Shown here: piece by piece, positions 35,530 to 47,934 of the stretch
Layout of the letters: the number at the start of each line of letters is the position of its first letter
How positions within the stretch are numbered: the stretch's first letter is position 1
DNA from: Pinus tabuliformis
Lineage: Eukaryota > Streptophyta > Pinopsida > Pinales > Pinaceae
Length of the DNA stretch: 64,000 nt
NCBI GenBank assembly: GCA_031772625.1
Contig: CM062816.1
Span: 629,875,269 to 629,939,268 of the forward strand
Direction: 5' to 3'
Made by a program: the position numbers and the translations under genes
Notes under the pieces: model-generated
What the model was told of the DNA's origin: nothing
Database searches by the model: none
Seen by the model: only the letters and a program-made list of their open reading frames with translations

Positions 35530-37153
35530 TGAAAATGAATGTTTAGCAGGATTTTGGATTCAGAGATATCTACTCCATTTGTAATGTTTATTTTGATCAT
35601 AGCTATAGTGATTAGAATTTGAATCCGAATACAATTATTGAACTGTAACTGCATTGGTTAATGTTCAAGGTTTCTGAAGCACAAACACTGATTACTCTGT
35701 TTGAAATCTGCTTACAGTGAAAATGAACGTTTGGAAAAAAATTTAGTTCCCATGTATCTATTCCATTTGTAATTTTTATTTTAATCATATCCATGGTGAT
35801 TAGCATTTGCATCTGAATACAATTGTAGTTTTTGTAACTATGTTGATTACTATTCAAGATTTCTTAAGTAGAAAGATTGATTATTTTGTCCCAGTGGTCT
35901 TTATTTATGAATGAGTGTACAAAAGCGATAGTTGTAGGGATCGATGTTTCATTATGAAAAGCTTACTTATGTGATTCTTTCATTATATGACACTTAGAAT
36001 GCAAGTTTTCACTATAGAAAGTAAGCTTCGTGTTCAAGTGAAAGCTCCAAACAATCGAACATTCACTATGGCTAAATCATATTTGTTAAATAATAAATTG
36101 TATCACTTTTTTTTTATAATAATTTAGTTATATACATATATCATTCTTTGCAAATAATTCAGTTATAGATGTGCACAATTTGCTTTCTTAAACCAAATAA
36201 TAATTTGATGAAATTGTGCAAGATGTTGAAACCTGTTACATTGTGTAGAGATCATATTAAATTACATTATGTGTACGAATTTACTTCCTCACAATGAAAG
36301 CTTTCATTAAACAACTATAAAGCTGAAAATAATAAATAGAAATTAAATTAATTTAACTTCATGTTTACATAATCAAGAGATACAATTAGCTTACAAACCT
36401 AGCATTACAAACTGAGCATTAAATGATATGGGCATTTTGTGAAATTTAGATAGAATAAAGTTATTTTAGATAGGTGTCAAGCTATAAGGAGAGAAAAATT
36501 ATCATTCCTAATGAGATTTTAAGAGCGAATTATTATCATTTTCTGTAACTTGTCATTGAAAACTATACAATTCTTTTCAAATGATCTGAGGAGAATGATC
36601 ACCACAAATTTCCCTCCTTTAGTAGGCCAAAAAATAGATACTATGAATTAAAATATCATAATGTATATTAAAAGTTGAGTTCCTTTGAAGTGTAATGATA
36701 ACTCTTAAATACTTAGGATGGGAAACGAATGAGAAATTAAACAATAATATCTCTTTTTATGAATTGTTTCATAGAAATATAAGTCATTCCAATTTTATCT
36801 TATTAGCAATATGATACATTAAAATAATCTATAGATTTGTTATGTTTTATTATTTTAAGTTTTTTTAGTTGAATAAATGAAAATATAAACTATTATAGCC
36901 AATTTGTCTCTTAAATATTTGGGTCTGAATATAATATATATGGAAAGATGATGTTGCAAATTTGGGAGATTAAATCTCTTTATGTTAAATAACTTCATGT
37001 TTTTAGCTAGTTAAAGCCCCAAAGAAATGTTAAGAGGATTCCAATCATATTGTTTTTATCCATTTTGTACACGAATCCTCTTCTATTCCTTCATTTTCCT
37101 AGAAAAATTTTAGCCCTATCATAATTTCCATCTCATTCCATTACACCTCGTTG
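35530..37153. other. No gene seen
   Basis: AT-rich and free of long frames. 35630-35700 and 35760-35850 share a loose duplicate (TTTGTAAT..TTTATTTT.ATCAT, then GATTAG.ATTTG.ATC.GAATACAATT), a probable old local duplication. Confidence 0.35.
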
Positions 37154-38016
37154 TGTAGAAATATGGTGTAGAATTGAAACTTTTCAAGAAATTGTAATCT
37201 AAATCAAGAGATACAATTCTACTATATTATTTTGCGAACATTAATTCACAATTTAGAACATCAATATCAAACATGCAATAAAAAATAACATGCATGCACA
37301 ATATTTTTCTAGGGGAAAGAAACTGCTAAAAACCACTTAAGCCTACTTGAATTGAATTAGATAAATAGAGATGTATTACAATTACTTTCTCGCTTTGAGC
37401 ATATCTTGTAACTAAATAAACTATCTCTCTACTTAATAAGAAGCTCTTACCCATACTTATTCAAATTTTGCCTCATATTGAGCCCCTATTTCCTTATGCA
37501 ATTTTATGAGGAATGAGGCCCCATTTCTTTAGGAATTTTCATCAAACTGATTGCGTGATTCCTAAGGTTGATCATTTGACTGCATGCAGCACCTATACAC
37601 TCCAAAGTAGTCTACAACTGATGTTACACTACCTTGAAATCTCCACCATAACTGGGGAACTCAAATTCTCTGCATGCACTAGCTATTTTTGGTTGATTGA
37701 TCAGTTAACTGGATGATCAGTGAGTAAGATTGTTTTCCATTGCACAATTTACCTTACACTGGTTCCTGTAATTGTTAGAACTAGTTTAACTCAACTCAAA
37801 TGGATATAAATGAATTATATTACTAAAATTTAGCAATCACACATGATTAACAAGACTCCAAGCCCTCTAACATGAATTTACTAAGCTAATTGACTGAAAA
37901 GAGCCATTCCAGACAAGTTAACTACATCCAAGTTGTTTGTTGATGTGAAAATTCAAATTTTCTCAATTTGACCAAGGTTAAATCAAATTGAGACTTTCTT
38001 GCTACACTTCTCAACA
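37154..38016 (-). repeat. 3' LTR of copia element B
   Basis: 863 bp, TGTAGAAATATGG at the left to TCAACA at the right (plus coordinates). It matches 47935-48366 plus 54220-54650, which also totals 863 bp. A purine stretch GACAGGGAG (minus strand, 38017-38025) abuts its start as polypurine tract. Flanking CGTTG (37149-37153) against CCTTG (54651-54655) is a likely target duplication with one change. Confidence 0.88.
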
Positions 38017-38315
38017 CTCCCTGTCAATAAGAAAAGGATTATCAACCACCCATATCTTGCACATGTTGACCTTGAACTTCCCTCTTAACAAAGCCTTTGT
38101 CAAGATGTGAGCATCTTGTTCATGTGTCAAAATATATTGTAGAAATATTATCCTCCTCTGCACATAGTCTTGTAAATGATGATACAAATATCTATATGCT
38201 TGGATTGGTTGTTGAATACCATATTATCATAGATATTAATGCACTTCTTATTATCATAATAGATCACAGTTGGATCCATCATTTGAAAAAATAGTCCAAC
38301 ATGTATCTTTCTCAT

Positions 38316-38609
38316 CTAGATTGCCTTAGATGATGCTTGACTTAAAGCCATGTATTTTGTTTCTACTGAGCTTAGTGGAATAGATGTTTGCTTCTTGATG
38401 TACCTAGAAACTGTTGCAGACCTAACAATGAAAATTCCACCTGATGTACTCATTCGATTCGATGGACACCCTGCCCAATATGGATATTTTATGCCACAAA
38501 ACTTCACTGCTTCTAGTTGTCTGTACCATAATCCGTTCTGATTAGTGCCTCTGAGGTATTGTAGAACATGCTTAACTGCCTTCCAATATAATTTTGTTTC
38601 TCTAACCAT
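38316..38609 (-). pseudogene. Copia element B RNase H
   Basis: The minus strand reads HVLQYLRGTNQNGLWY, then the RNase H core (WAGCPSNRMSTSGGIF, SSVETKYMALSQASSKAI), the standard copia order after the reverse transcriptase. The first core Asp of the usual YsDADWAG is changed (KYPYWAG). The frame ends early and does not reach the copia C-terminus. Confidence 0.8.
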
Positions 38610-38639
38610 AGCTTGGATAAGTTGTTTGACTACATAGAA

Positions 38640-39480
38640 GATATCTAGTCATGTTTTCACAAGATACATCAGTGAACCCACTAACTATCAATAAATGGTA
38701 TCATCCACCTTTTCACCTGAAGTGGTAGTCCCCTTCCTTCAGTTGGTTGCTATAGGTGTCTCGATTGGCTTACTCTCCTTGGAATACTTTCCTTGAGATG
38801 CAAATAATTCCCCATCACTTTGCCATACTTCTAACTCGGGGAAGTTATGCATGAGACCCATGTCCTTCATTTGAAATTCCCTTGAAAGGTCCTCCTTCCA
38901 AGATATGATCAATTTCTCTTCACTAGTTAATATTACATCATGAACATATAAGAAAATGATACGAAATTCACCTTCTACCAAGATATGATAGAGGTTCACA
39001 TCCACTTCCATTCCAGTGAATCCCAAACTAGTGAGATAATTGTCGATCCTGGTGCACCAAAATAAAAGGTGGTCATTTGAGACTGTACAATGCTCACTTG
39101 AGACTCCCAATCAAATGTCTCGAAAACTTATGCTTTCTCTATGTACACTTCCTCCTCAATATCACCATTGAGGAATGTATTTTTACATCCATTTAGTGGA
39201 TCTTCAACCCCATCTATGTAGCCAATGCAAGAATTGATCTAATGGATTAATACTCTGCAACAAGAGAAAAGGTTTTAGCATAGTGAGTTCCCTCAACTTG
39301 AGAGAATCCTTTGGCCACACATTTGGCCTTATAGTTTTATGTTCTTCCATTTTCTACATGATTAACCTTGAATTTCCATCTCAAACCCACAATTAATTAA
39401 TTTGTTAGAATTGGGATGACTTCATAAACATTGTTCTTCATGATGGATTCATATTCTTCCACCATTGCGTCAACCCAAAA
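38640..39480 (-). pseudogene. Copia element B reverse transcriptase
   Basis: Read on the minus strand from 39480: an N-terminal RT block (EEYESIMKNNVYEV, then WKFKVN and KCVAKGFSQVEGTHY) with several stops, then 39110-38739 with the active site. That site reads YVHD in place of YVDD, so the first catalytic Asp is His. It continues with EFQMKDMG and a decayed LGLEVWQ block. The reading needs at least one frame change between the two parts. Confidence 0.8.
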
Positions 39481-39995
39481 TAGTTTCTAAATTTATTCCT
39501 GGAAAGAGAATAACTTAGTCTCTACAAGATCAATCATTAGAGATAATTATCTAGTCTACCTCTAATATGACCTCCTTTTCCTACATAAATTTGAAGGAGC
39601 TCCAACATTATCCCTCACATATTTCACTAATCTATCATCTTCCTTGGGTTTTTTCCTACCTTCTCTAGGTGGTTCTACATGAGTGGATGTCTCCACTCTC
39701 TTCTCCTCAATTTGTGGCTGCTCCAAAACTTCCTAAGGCTCCTACTTTGGAGGTTAAATCTCCTCTTCTGGTGGGATTTAAAGCTCCCTCTCTAGAAAAC
39801 ACAACATCATTTTCTCCTCATCAAACTTTACATTCCTTCGCACTACTATCATTATGAGGGAAGGTAAGTACACATGGTAATTGTTTAGAGTTCCAGTGTA
39901 ACCCACCAAAACTCCCAACTCAGGTATCGATTCAAGCTTCTTCCTTGAATCTTTGGAGACATGGCAATAAATAGAGGCTCCAAAAATACTGAAGT
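39481..39995 (-). other. Copia element B, decayed linker between integrase and RT
   Basis: No domain is readable. The position fits the variable linker of copia polyproteins. It is broken at 40001 by the gypsy insertion and resumes at 45930. Confidence 0.45.
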
Positions 39996-40000
39996 GAAAC
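39996..40000. repeat. Target-site duplication of gypsy element 1 (GAAAC)
   Basis: GAAAC here and at 45925-45929, perfect. Confidence 0.85.
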
Positions 40001-40332
40001 TATTGGGTCCCTATAATACTAGTGATTACCCCATTACTATTGTATTTATACCCCTTATTAATATTGTTGTGCCCCTATTGCCCCCATATTGTTATTATTG
40101 TGCCCCATAGAATCCCTCTATTGTTATTTTGTGGCTTTATATTATTATTGTTAGGTCGACTTGATTATATTGTGACTCCTTAGACTCCTATATATAGAAA
40201 GGAGGTTTTGTCATTTGAATCATCTAAGAATTATTCATTTATGTAATGTAAAGTAGGTTTCCCCCTCGACGAGGCTGAATTATAAGGTGTTGATCTATCT
40301 TTTCTATCTTTTCTTGAGCTGGTTTCATAACA
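40001..40332 (+). repeat. 5' LTR of gypsy element 1
   Basis: Starts TATTGGGTCCC (TG mutated to TA; the 3' copy keeps TGTTGGG) and ends CATAACA. A TATA-like CCTATATATAG at 40188-40198 is a likely promoter element. Confidence 0.92.
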
Positions 40333-40334
40333 TT

Positions 40335-40346
40335 TGGTATCAGAGC
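40335..40346 (+). other. Primer binding site, tRNA-Met(i) type
   Basis: TGGTATCAGAGC two bases after the LTR end, complementary to the 3' end of initiator tRNA-Met. Confidence 0.88.
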
Positions 40347-41012
40347 TTTGGATTCTAGGGTTTCGCTGCTCCAAACAGGTCATCGTGCAATTTTTACTAT
40401 AACTTTTATTCTCTAACGTTTCAGAAGTTGCAAGGGAAACCCATTTGAGAAGAACTCACACTGAACCTTGGGTCCAAATTTTAGAGCTTTTCACCCGATA
40501 TTTTGGGAGATATGATCTGAGGAAGTTGGTATTTTTGCAGACTCCTAAATTACATTCAAAATAGGTGACCTGGGGAAAATCGTCATAACTCTCTCTCTGG
40601 GGATCAGATTGAAATTTCATAAGAAGGTAAAGAAATAGGATAGACTTTAGCTTCTTATATGCATGTTTCAGATCCAAAGGTCAAAACAGTGACTCGTGGC
40701 ACGTCGTACAAGTTCGTTCTACTGAACTAGTCTATAAGCAAGTCACTCTGGGAGATTTCACATAACGCTTTATTGGAGAATCCAATTTGGGTCAGACTTG
40801 TGGCATTGGAAAGAGAACACAGTGGGCTAATACAGATGAAAAATTCAAAACTAGATGATTGGAAAGTATAGAGATACATCAGAGGCAATATCAAGCTCCT
40901 ACAAAGTGAAGAAAGGTGTGTAGATTTTCTTAAATTTTTGCTTAAGCTTGGTTTGAAAATTTATTTTGAAGGAATTCAAGAGGGCATAGTAGAGAATTAT
41001 TATCGGTAACTG

Positions 41013-42155
41013 ATGCCCCGAGGAAAGAAAATGAAAACACCTGGTAAGGAACCTGAAATCTCTAGCATGACTCATGAAGAAGAGGAAGAAATGCAACATG
41101 ATATTTCAAAATTACAAGACCAAGTGCAACAACTGTCCCTTGCACAAAAAGGAACAGAATCTAAGATGGATGGTTTAAGGGAAGATGTAGAAGCTAAGAT
41201 GGATGGTTTAAAGAAAGGAGTAGAAGCTAAGATGGACTGTTTAAAGAAGGGCGTAGAAGCTAAGATGATTGACATGGAAGCTAAGATGGATGATTTGAAG
41301 ATAGATTTGAAGACAGACATCGATGAATTGAAGATAAATATGAATAAGTTGCTACAAGAAATGGTCCCTAAGGCTGAAAGGCTACTAAAGGAAACTCATG
41401 ATGAGAACAAAAGAAATGTTAATCATGATTCCATAGACGCTAATGTTGGATGGAAGACTCACCATATTTCAAAAATCGATATGAGGAAGTTTGATGGCAA
41501 GGATCCTGCCACATGGATATTACAGATGGAGCAATTCTTCGATCTAAATAATGTGAAAAACACACAAAAGGTACATATGGAAACTTTATATTTGGAACCA
41601 AATCAGTTTGTATGGTATCAATGGCTTTGCTCTCATAAACCATTTATCACTTGGGCAATTTTTACAGAAGAATTGATAGCACATTATGAGGATACAAAAA
41701 GAAACACTTTTTTTAGCCAATTGATAAGTCTCAAACAAAAGGGTTCAATAATGGAGCACATTGAGGAGTTCCAAAAATTGAACATAAGGGTAAAAGATAT
41801 TCCAGAGGAGCATAGGATTGATGTGTTCATAGGGTCTTTAAAGGATAATATCCAACATGATGTTTTCCTTTGGGAACCTGATTCATTCGAGAAGGAATTG
41901 AGGTTAGCAAGAAAAATGGAAAGCAATATTATGGCAACGAGGAGGGATACCACTCACAACTATAAAGACGGAAGTGTTGTTGCCCCTAGTCTTCCACAAC
42001 CTATAAGGTTAAGACCACAACAATTTGAAGAAAAAAGAGCAAAAGGGCTTTGGAATAGTTGTGATAGAAAATACACTAAAGGTCATAAGTGTGTTGAGAA
42101 GAAATTATTCTACATAGATTGTGAAGAGGAAGAAGAAAAGGAGCAAGAAAGGTGA
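41013..42155 (+). CDS. Gag protein of gypsy element 1 (intact frame)
   Basis: A 380-residue frame that starts at the first good ATG after the primer site and stops with TGA at 42153. Residues about 20-120 form a coiled coil with repeated 11-residue units (VEAKMDGLKKG and variants; 33-bp DNA repeats at about 41180-41270). The retrotransposon gag domain follows (about 145-320: KIDMRKFDGKDPATWILQME, then a WYQW block). The C-terminus carries a zinc-knuckle-like block in which the first Cys is Trp (GLWNSCD..KYTKGHKC), so nucleic-acid binding would be impaired. It would form the particle in the cytoplasm. It is the longest intact frame in the window. The pol frame lies one base back (-1) and overlaps the stop. 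Confidence 0.9.
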   Translation: MPRGKKMKTPGKEPEISSMTHEEEEEMQHDISKLQDQVQQLSLAQKGTESKMDGLREDVEAKMDGLKKGVEAKMDCLKKGVEAKMIDMEAKMDDLKIDLKTDIDELKINMNKLLQEMVPKAERLLKETHDENKRNVNHDSIDANVGWKTHHISKIDMRKFDGKDPATWILQMEQFFDLNNVKNTQKVHMETLYLEPNQFVWYQWLCSHKPFITWAIFTEELIAHYEDTKRNTFFSQLISLKQKGSIMEHIEEFQKLNIRVKDIPEEHRIDVFIGSLKDNIQHDVFLWEPDSFEKELRLARKMESNIMATRRDTTHNYKDGSVVAPSLPQPIRLRPQQFEEKRAKGLWNSCDRKYTKGHKCVEKKLFYIDCEEEEEKEQER

Positions 42156-45100
42156 AAATAAGAGGATATACCCCGCGAACAAAGCCTAGATGAAGAAAAA
42201 ATAATCCAACCATATCTTGTAATGCATTGGCGGGAATTACCATTCCTAAAACCATCAAGAGAGAAGGAAAAATCAAGAAGAAAAAGGTAATAGTGTTGAT
42301 TGATTCGGGAAGCACCCACAATTTTATTCATTGAGAGGTAGCAAAAGAATTGAATTGCTTCCTATATCCAGCACCAGAGTGTCAAGTGATGATTGCAAAT
42401 GGAGGAACAATAAATTTCTCTGGAAAGTGCCATAATATCAAGCTATCCATGGGAGAATATGTATTGGCTAGCCCAATGCTTTCCATTCCAATGGGAGGTG
42501 CTGATGTTGTACTAGGAGTCCAATGGCTACAATCGCTGGGTACAATAGCTTTTAATTTTCAAGAACCTTTCATCAAATTTTCTACGGAAGGAAAGGAAGT
42601 TAAATTAAGGGGTATTGTAGGGAAACCAGGAAAGATAATCAGCTCTAATAGTATGTCAGAGCTTCTAAAAAGGGAGAAAAGAGGTGTAATTGCACAATTA
42701 TGCTCACTAGATGTTTCCACATCGGAATCATCTATTTCTCTAGATCTCCAAAAAGTCCTGGACAATCATTCTAAGGTATTTGAAACTCCGAAAGGTCTCC
42801 CACCTATGCTTGATCATGATCATGCTATTCATCTGATTCCAGGAAGTGTTCCTCCAAACATCAGACCATACAGATATCCATATGTTCAAAAGAGTGAAAT
42901 TGAACGTATGGTTGCATAAATGATAGAGGTTGGTATAATTCAACCGAGTCAAAGTTCTTTCTCTGCTCAAGTAGTATTGGTGCACAAGAAGGATGGATCA
43001 TGGCGCATGTGTCCAAATTATAGGGAGCTCAACAAGCTCACTATTAAAGATAAGTTCCCCATTCCTGTCATTGATGAATTACTGGATGAATTGCAAGGGT
43101 CAATTTACTTCACCAAGCTGGATCTTCATTCAGGATATCATCAAATCAGAATGAAGACTGAAGGCATTCCAAAAACAACATTTAGAACTCATGAGGGTCA
43201 TTATGAATTTTTGGTCATGCCTTTTGGCCTTACCAATGCACCTTCAACATTTCAAGGTTTGATGAATTCAATTTTCAAACCATTCCTTAAAAAATTTGTG
43301 TTAGTATTTTTTGATGATATACTAATCTACAACAAGTCTTGGAAGGATCATGTTGAACATGTTGACAAGGTGCTACAACTATTTAAGGAGAAACAATTAT
43401 ATGCAAAAAGATCCAAATGTTTCTTTGGAGTCCAAGAGGTGGAATATTTGGGTCATATTGTATCTCATGAAGGAGTTAATGTAGACCCTAGCAAAATTAA
43501 AGCCATTGAAGAATGGAAAATCCCCACATCCATAAAGGATTTGCGAGGATTTCTTGGGTTGATAGCGTGTTATCACAAGTTTGTTAAAAATTATGGGAGA
43601 ATAGCAGCACCTCTAACAACATTATTGAAGAAATATGCATTTCCATGGACTTCGGAAGTAACAAAGGCCTCTCAGCATCTTAAAGAGGCAATGTGCCAAG
43701 CACCGGTCTTAGCTACATCAGACTTCACAAAAACCTTTACTGTGGAATGTGATGCTTCAGGAAATGGAATTGGTGCTGTTCTAATGCAAGATGAAAGACC
43801 CATTGCTTTTGAAAGTCGTCCAATCAAGGGAAAGTTTTTAAGCAAAGCTATTTATGAGAAGGAAATGTTGGCAATACTCCATGCACTTAAGAAATGGCGA
43901 CCCTACCTAATGGGTAGACACTTCAAGGTAAAAAAGGATCATGATAGCCTTAAATACTTTTTACAACAAAGATTATCCTCTGAAGAGAAACAAAAGTGGG
44001 CCACAAAGATGTTGGGTTATGACTTTGAAATGATATACAAAAAAGGGAAGAAAAATGTGGTGGCAGATGCACTCTGAAGAAAGGATGAGGATGTGGAAGC
44101 ATTATTGTGCGCCATTTCTATTATCCAAATAGATTTGATAAACGAAGCAAGGGAGGAATGGAATAATGATGAAGAAGTGTGGGCACTTATTCAAAAGTTA
44201 CAACAAGATTCCAGTACGTCTCGTACATTTAGCTCGAAAAATGATTCGTTATGGTACAAATATCGCTTATACCTCTTTAAGAATTCCCAGCTAAAACAAA
44301 AGATTCTTATGGAATTGCACACTTCTCCCTTAGGAGGGCACTCAGTATTTTTAAAAACTTACCAAAGGGTTAAGAAGGAATTTTTTTGGGATGGCCTTAA
44401 ATTAGATATTCAAAAGTTTGTGGCTGAATGTTTGGTTTTCCAACAAAATAAAGTTGAAACAATTAAGACACCGGGTCTATTACAACCTTTATCCATTCCA
44501 AGCCAACGTTGGGAGGTGATTTCGATGGATTTTATCATAGGTTTACCCAAGTCTGAGGGAAAGAGTGTCATCATGGTGGTAGTTGACAGACTTACCAAGT
44601 ATGCACACTTTTGTGCATTATCACATCCATTTAAAGCGAGTACAATTTCTACTGCATTTATGGAAACAATTCAAAAGCTACATGGAAACCCAAAGATTAT
44701 TGTAAGTGACAAAGATCCCATTTTCACTGGAAATTTTTGGATAGAATTATTTTCTTGTCTTGGTACTGAGTTAGCTCATAGCTCATCTTATCATCCTCAA
44801 TCTGATGGGAAAACTGAGATAGTGAACAAATGTTTGGAAGGATATCTTCGTTGCTTTGTATCTGATAAATAGACACAATGGGTCAAATGGTTGCCTCTGG
44901 CTGAATGGTGGTATAACACTTCCTTCCATACAACAACAAAAATGACCCCATTTATGGCCCTTTTTGGGTATCAACCACCATCCATCACATCATATTTAAG
45001 AGAAAATTCTAAGTTTTAGGCAGTGGAACATCACATCGAACATCAACAACAAGTCCTCCAACTCTTAAAGGATAACCTCGTGTTGGAACAGAATAGAATG

Positions 45101-45562
45101 AAACAACAGGCAGAACAACATCGCAGTGAAAGAAGTTTTGATGTAGGTGATTGGGTATTCCTACGACTACAACCATATAAGCAAATGTCCCTCAAGCAAG
45201 CTAAGAAGGATAATAAATTATTAGCAAAGTATTATGGTCCGTACAAGGTGTTGCAAAATATTGGTGCTATGGCATACAAATTGGAGCTTCCTGTAGCTTC
45301 TCGATTGCACCCAGTTTTCCATGTTTCATGTTTAAAGAAGGTTATAGGCGACAAGCTCCGAGTTCAAACAATATTGCCAGAACTTGACGAGGAAGGAAAA
45401 ATTATATTGGAACCGAAAGCAGTCACAGAAACAAGAACTCGATAGCTACAAAATCGTTCAATTTCAGAGTATCTTATCAAGTGGAAGAACTTATCCGCTG
45501 AAGACTCCACATGGGAGGATGAGAATTTTATGCAGAATTATCTAGAACTACTCAAGAGTTGA
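42152..45562 (+). pseudogene. Pol polyprotein of gypsy element 1, with chromodomain
   Basis: One frame holds all domains. Protease DSGSTHNF at 42302; reverse transcriptase from about 42850 with FFDDIL at 43313; RNase H about 43740-44070 (ECDASGNGIGAVL); HHCC about 44310-44450; integrase core about 44510-44830 with all three catalytic residues (VVDR, SDKD, KTEIVN); a C-terminal chromodomain about 45400-45540 (EYLIKWKNLSAEDSTWED). Stops lie at 42191, 42332, 42917, 44075, 44870, 45017 and 45443. The last Cys of the integrase zinc finger is Phe (CLVFQ), as in element 2. The chromodomain marks it as a chromovirus. No frameshift was seen, so decay is by substitution. Confidence 0.9.
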
Positions 45563-45574
45563 GGACAACACTTT

Positions 45575-45591
45575 TTTGAAGGAGAGGGGCA
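45575..45591 (+). other. Polypurine tract of gypsy element 1
   Basis: GAAGGAGAGGGGCA directly before the 3' LTR, the expected start site for plus-strand DNA synthesis. Confidence 0.8.
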
Positions 45592-45924
45592 TGTTGGGTC
45601 CCTATAATACTAGTGATTACCCCATTAGTATTATATTTATACCCCTTATTAATATTGTTGTGCCCCTATTGCCCCCATATTGTTATTATTGTGCCCCATA
45701 GAATCCCTCTATTGTTATTTTTGTGGCTTTATATTATTATTGTTAGGTCGGTTGGTTTATATTGTGACTCCTTAGACTCCTATATATAGAAAGGAGGTTT
45801 TGTCATTTGAATCATCCAAAAATTGTTCATTTATGTAATGTAAAGGAGGTTTCCCCCTCGAAGAGGCTAAATTCTAAGGTGTTGATCTATCTTTTCTATC
45901 TTTTCTTGAGTTGGTTTCATAACA
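45592..45924 (+). repeat. 3' LTR of gypsy element 1
   Basis: TGTTGGGTCCC to CATAACA, 333 bp; one extra T relative to the 5' copy. Confidence 0.92.
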
Positions 45925-45929
45925 GAAAC

Positions 45930-46421
45930 ACATCTGAATTTCTCCTCGAGAAGGCCCCCTCTAGTGTAATCATACCAAGAATCTGATGAGGACACTAGAT
46001 CTGTAAGTATAGTGTTGTGTTACATGCCCAATCCTACAAATGTAGTGGTATGCCTTGGTAATGTAGCACATCTCTCTCAGCTCCAACAATGCTTTGGTTC
46101 TTTATCTCAAGTACCCCATTCTGTTGTGGCTTGTGGGATGTTGTCAGCTCTTTGAATGCCTTGTTTTGCATTGAAATTCTTTGATTCATTCGAGACATAC
46201 TCACCTCCATCATCGCTCCTAAGAGCCTTCATCTTGTTGCTGGTATCTTTCTCAACTTGTGCCTTGAATTCTACAAACTTGGAGACTGTCTCATCCTTCT
46301 TCTGCATGAACAAGATCCAAAACTTCCTTGAGAAATCATAAATAAAAAAGACAAAATATTTATGTTTGGTAGTGGAGGCTATTGAGAAAGGTGCACAAAC
46401 ATCAGAATGTACTCTTTCCAA
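45930..46421 (-). pseudogene. Copia element B integrase
   Basis: The minus strand reads MERVHSDVCAPFSIAST, then FFIYDFSRKFW and LRSDDGGEYVSNE, the copia integrase core with both Asp residues present. The region for the catalytic Glu (PQATTEWG, expected PQQNGVAER) is shifted or mutated. The frame is broken downstream and then cut by gypsy element 1. Confidence 0.8.
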
Positions 46422-47934
46422 GACTACATGTGATTTGATGTCTCGCTAATGGAATGTGGATTTCACATACTTCCCCAAGGTACAACCTTTTCAGAAATCT
46501 TGCTACTCAAGTATTCCTTTTGAGATGTTCGTGGTTATTTACTGCATAATTTTCAAGGCACCATAAGGAAAATGACCCAATCTCTCATGCTAAAGTTTAC
46601 CAACATCACAACATTGTACTTTATTTTCTTTTTTGATTAATGAAACATAATATTCCACATCTAACTTGTACATGTTCTTCTCCCAAACCCCAATCTACTT
46701 CACTTTTATAGTGGCTATGTGTCTAAGTAATTATTTTCCTTTGTGAAATATCACATTATAAACACGGTCTTCCAAAACTGCTAAAAATATGATATTCTTC
46801 TTTAGGCTTGGGAAAAACATGACATCTTTGACATGAAGAGGGGATCTTGACTCCCTCTGAAAGGTTACTGTAGTAATCCCAGTACTATTTTACCTTCCTT
46901 CATCCCCAACCTCAATATTCATATGGATATCTTTCTCTAGGTAACAGAAAATATCTCTACCCCCTATCATGTAGAATGAGGCATTAGAGTCCAAGTACCA
47001 AACACTCTCCATCATAGTGTTATGTATGCATGGGATATGGGTAAAGTATAACTCAAGGTTTGAATCTAATGCCTCACTTGCTTCTCCTCCTAATATTTTA
47101 TTTCCAAACTTTTTGTGTGGCCACTTTGTAGCATAGGTCTTGAATTCATGACAAATGAAGAATTTTGTTTTGGAAAAGTCTTTCTTCTTTCCCCCTTGGC
47201 TTGATTCTGGTTTGGTTTGAGATTTATTCCCTTTATCATTCCTTTCCTTTCCAACCAATGAAAAATATGAATATCCATATCTGGTATTCTTCCTAATCTA
47301 TTCTTGTACCAAATCGAACCATAAGCATTCCTATTTCAGTAATTTCTCATTCCCATTCACCGAGTCCTGCTACTTATGCTAGCTTTTGGGAAGCCCTAGA
47401 AGAGCTAGGTTCATCCAGTCATCTTCTGCAACGTTTAAACAAACTCCTCCAAACTCATCACAAATTTGGGTAAATCTACTAAGATACTATGGAATAGTAT
47501 CATTCTTATGCATCTTGATGTTTCGAAGATTGTCTTTGAGGATCAGTTTTCTATGATCAATACTATTCTTGAACATCTCTATTACTTACTTCCACATTTC
47601 AAAAGAAGTTTCTTTCCCATGGATATTTGAGAGAATGTGATATAAAAATCCCTCCAATATTATTCCAATCACCTTAGCTACATATTTCTGCATATGGTTT
47701 TGCAATAGCTATCTTGACATATTCTAGTAATACATTTTCTTTGAGCACTGTCTCCATGTGATCATTTGATACAATGAAATTTGAGATTCCTTCCAACACA
47801 TACTCTAATCTCAACCCATTGAAGGTAATCTTCCTAACTCCGGAGAGATTTTTCTACACTAAAACTGAAAATTTGAACATCTTAAGAGACAACTTCAAAA
47901 TTACTATTCTAATGTGAATCCAACTTTGATAACA
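46422..47934 (-). pseudogene. Copia element B gag and protease region
   Basis: 46890-47258 (minus) carries a decayed zinc knuckle (FICHEFKTYATKWPHKKFGNK) and the protease site WYLDSNASFYM, where the usual DSGAS has Gly changed to Asn. Upstream to 47880 gag-like stretches can be followed in several frames. The segment 46422-46889 corresponds to the pre-integrase domain, with many stops. Confidence 0.65.
47920..47934 (-). other. Primer binding site of copia element B
   Basis: The minus strand reads TGTTATCAAAGTTGG directly after the LTR end TCTACA; a slightly decayed form of the tRNA-Met(i) site TGGTATCAGAGTTGG. Confidence 0.7.

Larger units (their letters stand above)
40001..45924 (+). mobile_element. 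Chromodomain Ty3/gypsy element 1, full length
   Basis: 5,924 bp with two LTRs (332 and 333 bp), primer site, gag, pol, chromodomain, polypurine tract and a perfect GAAAC target duplication. The LTRs differ at about 15 positions by eye (4-5 %), so it is not recent. Gag is intact; pol has seven in-frame stops but no frameshift I can see. Its closest relative in the window is element 2 at 48367-54214. Confidence 0.92.
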
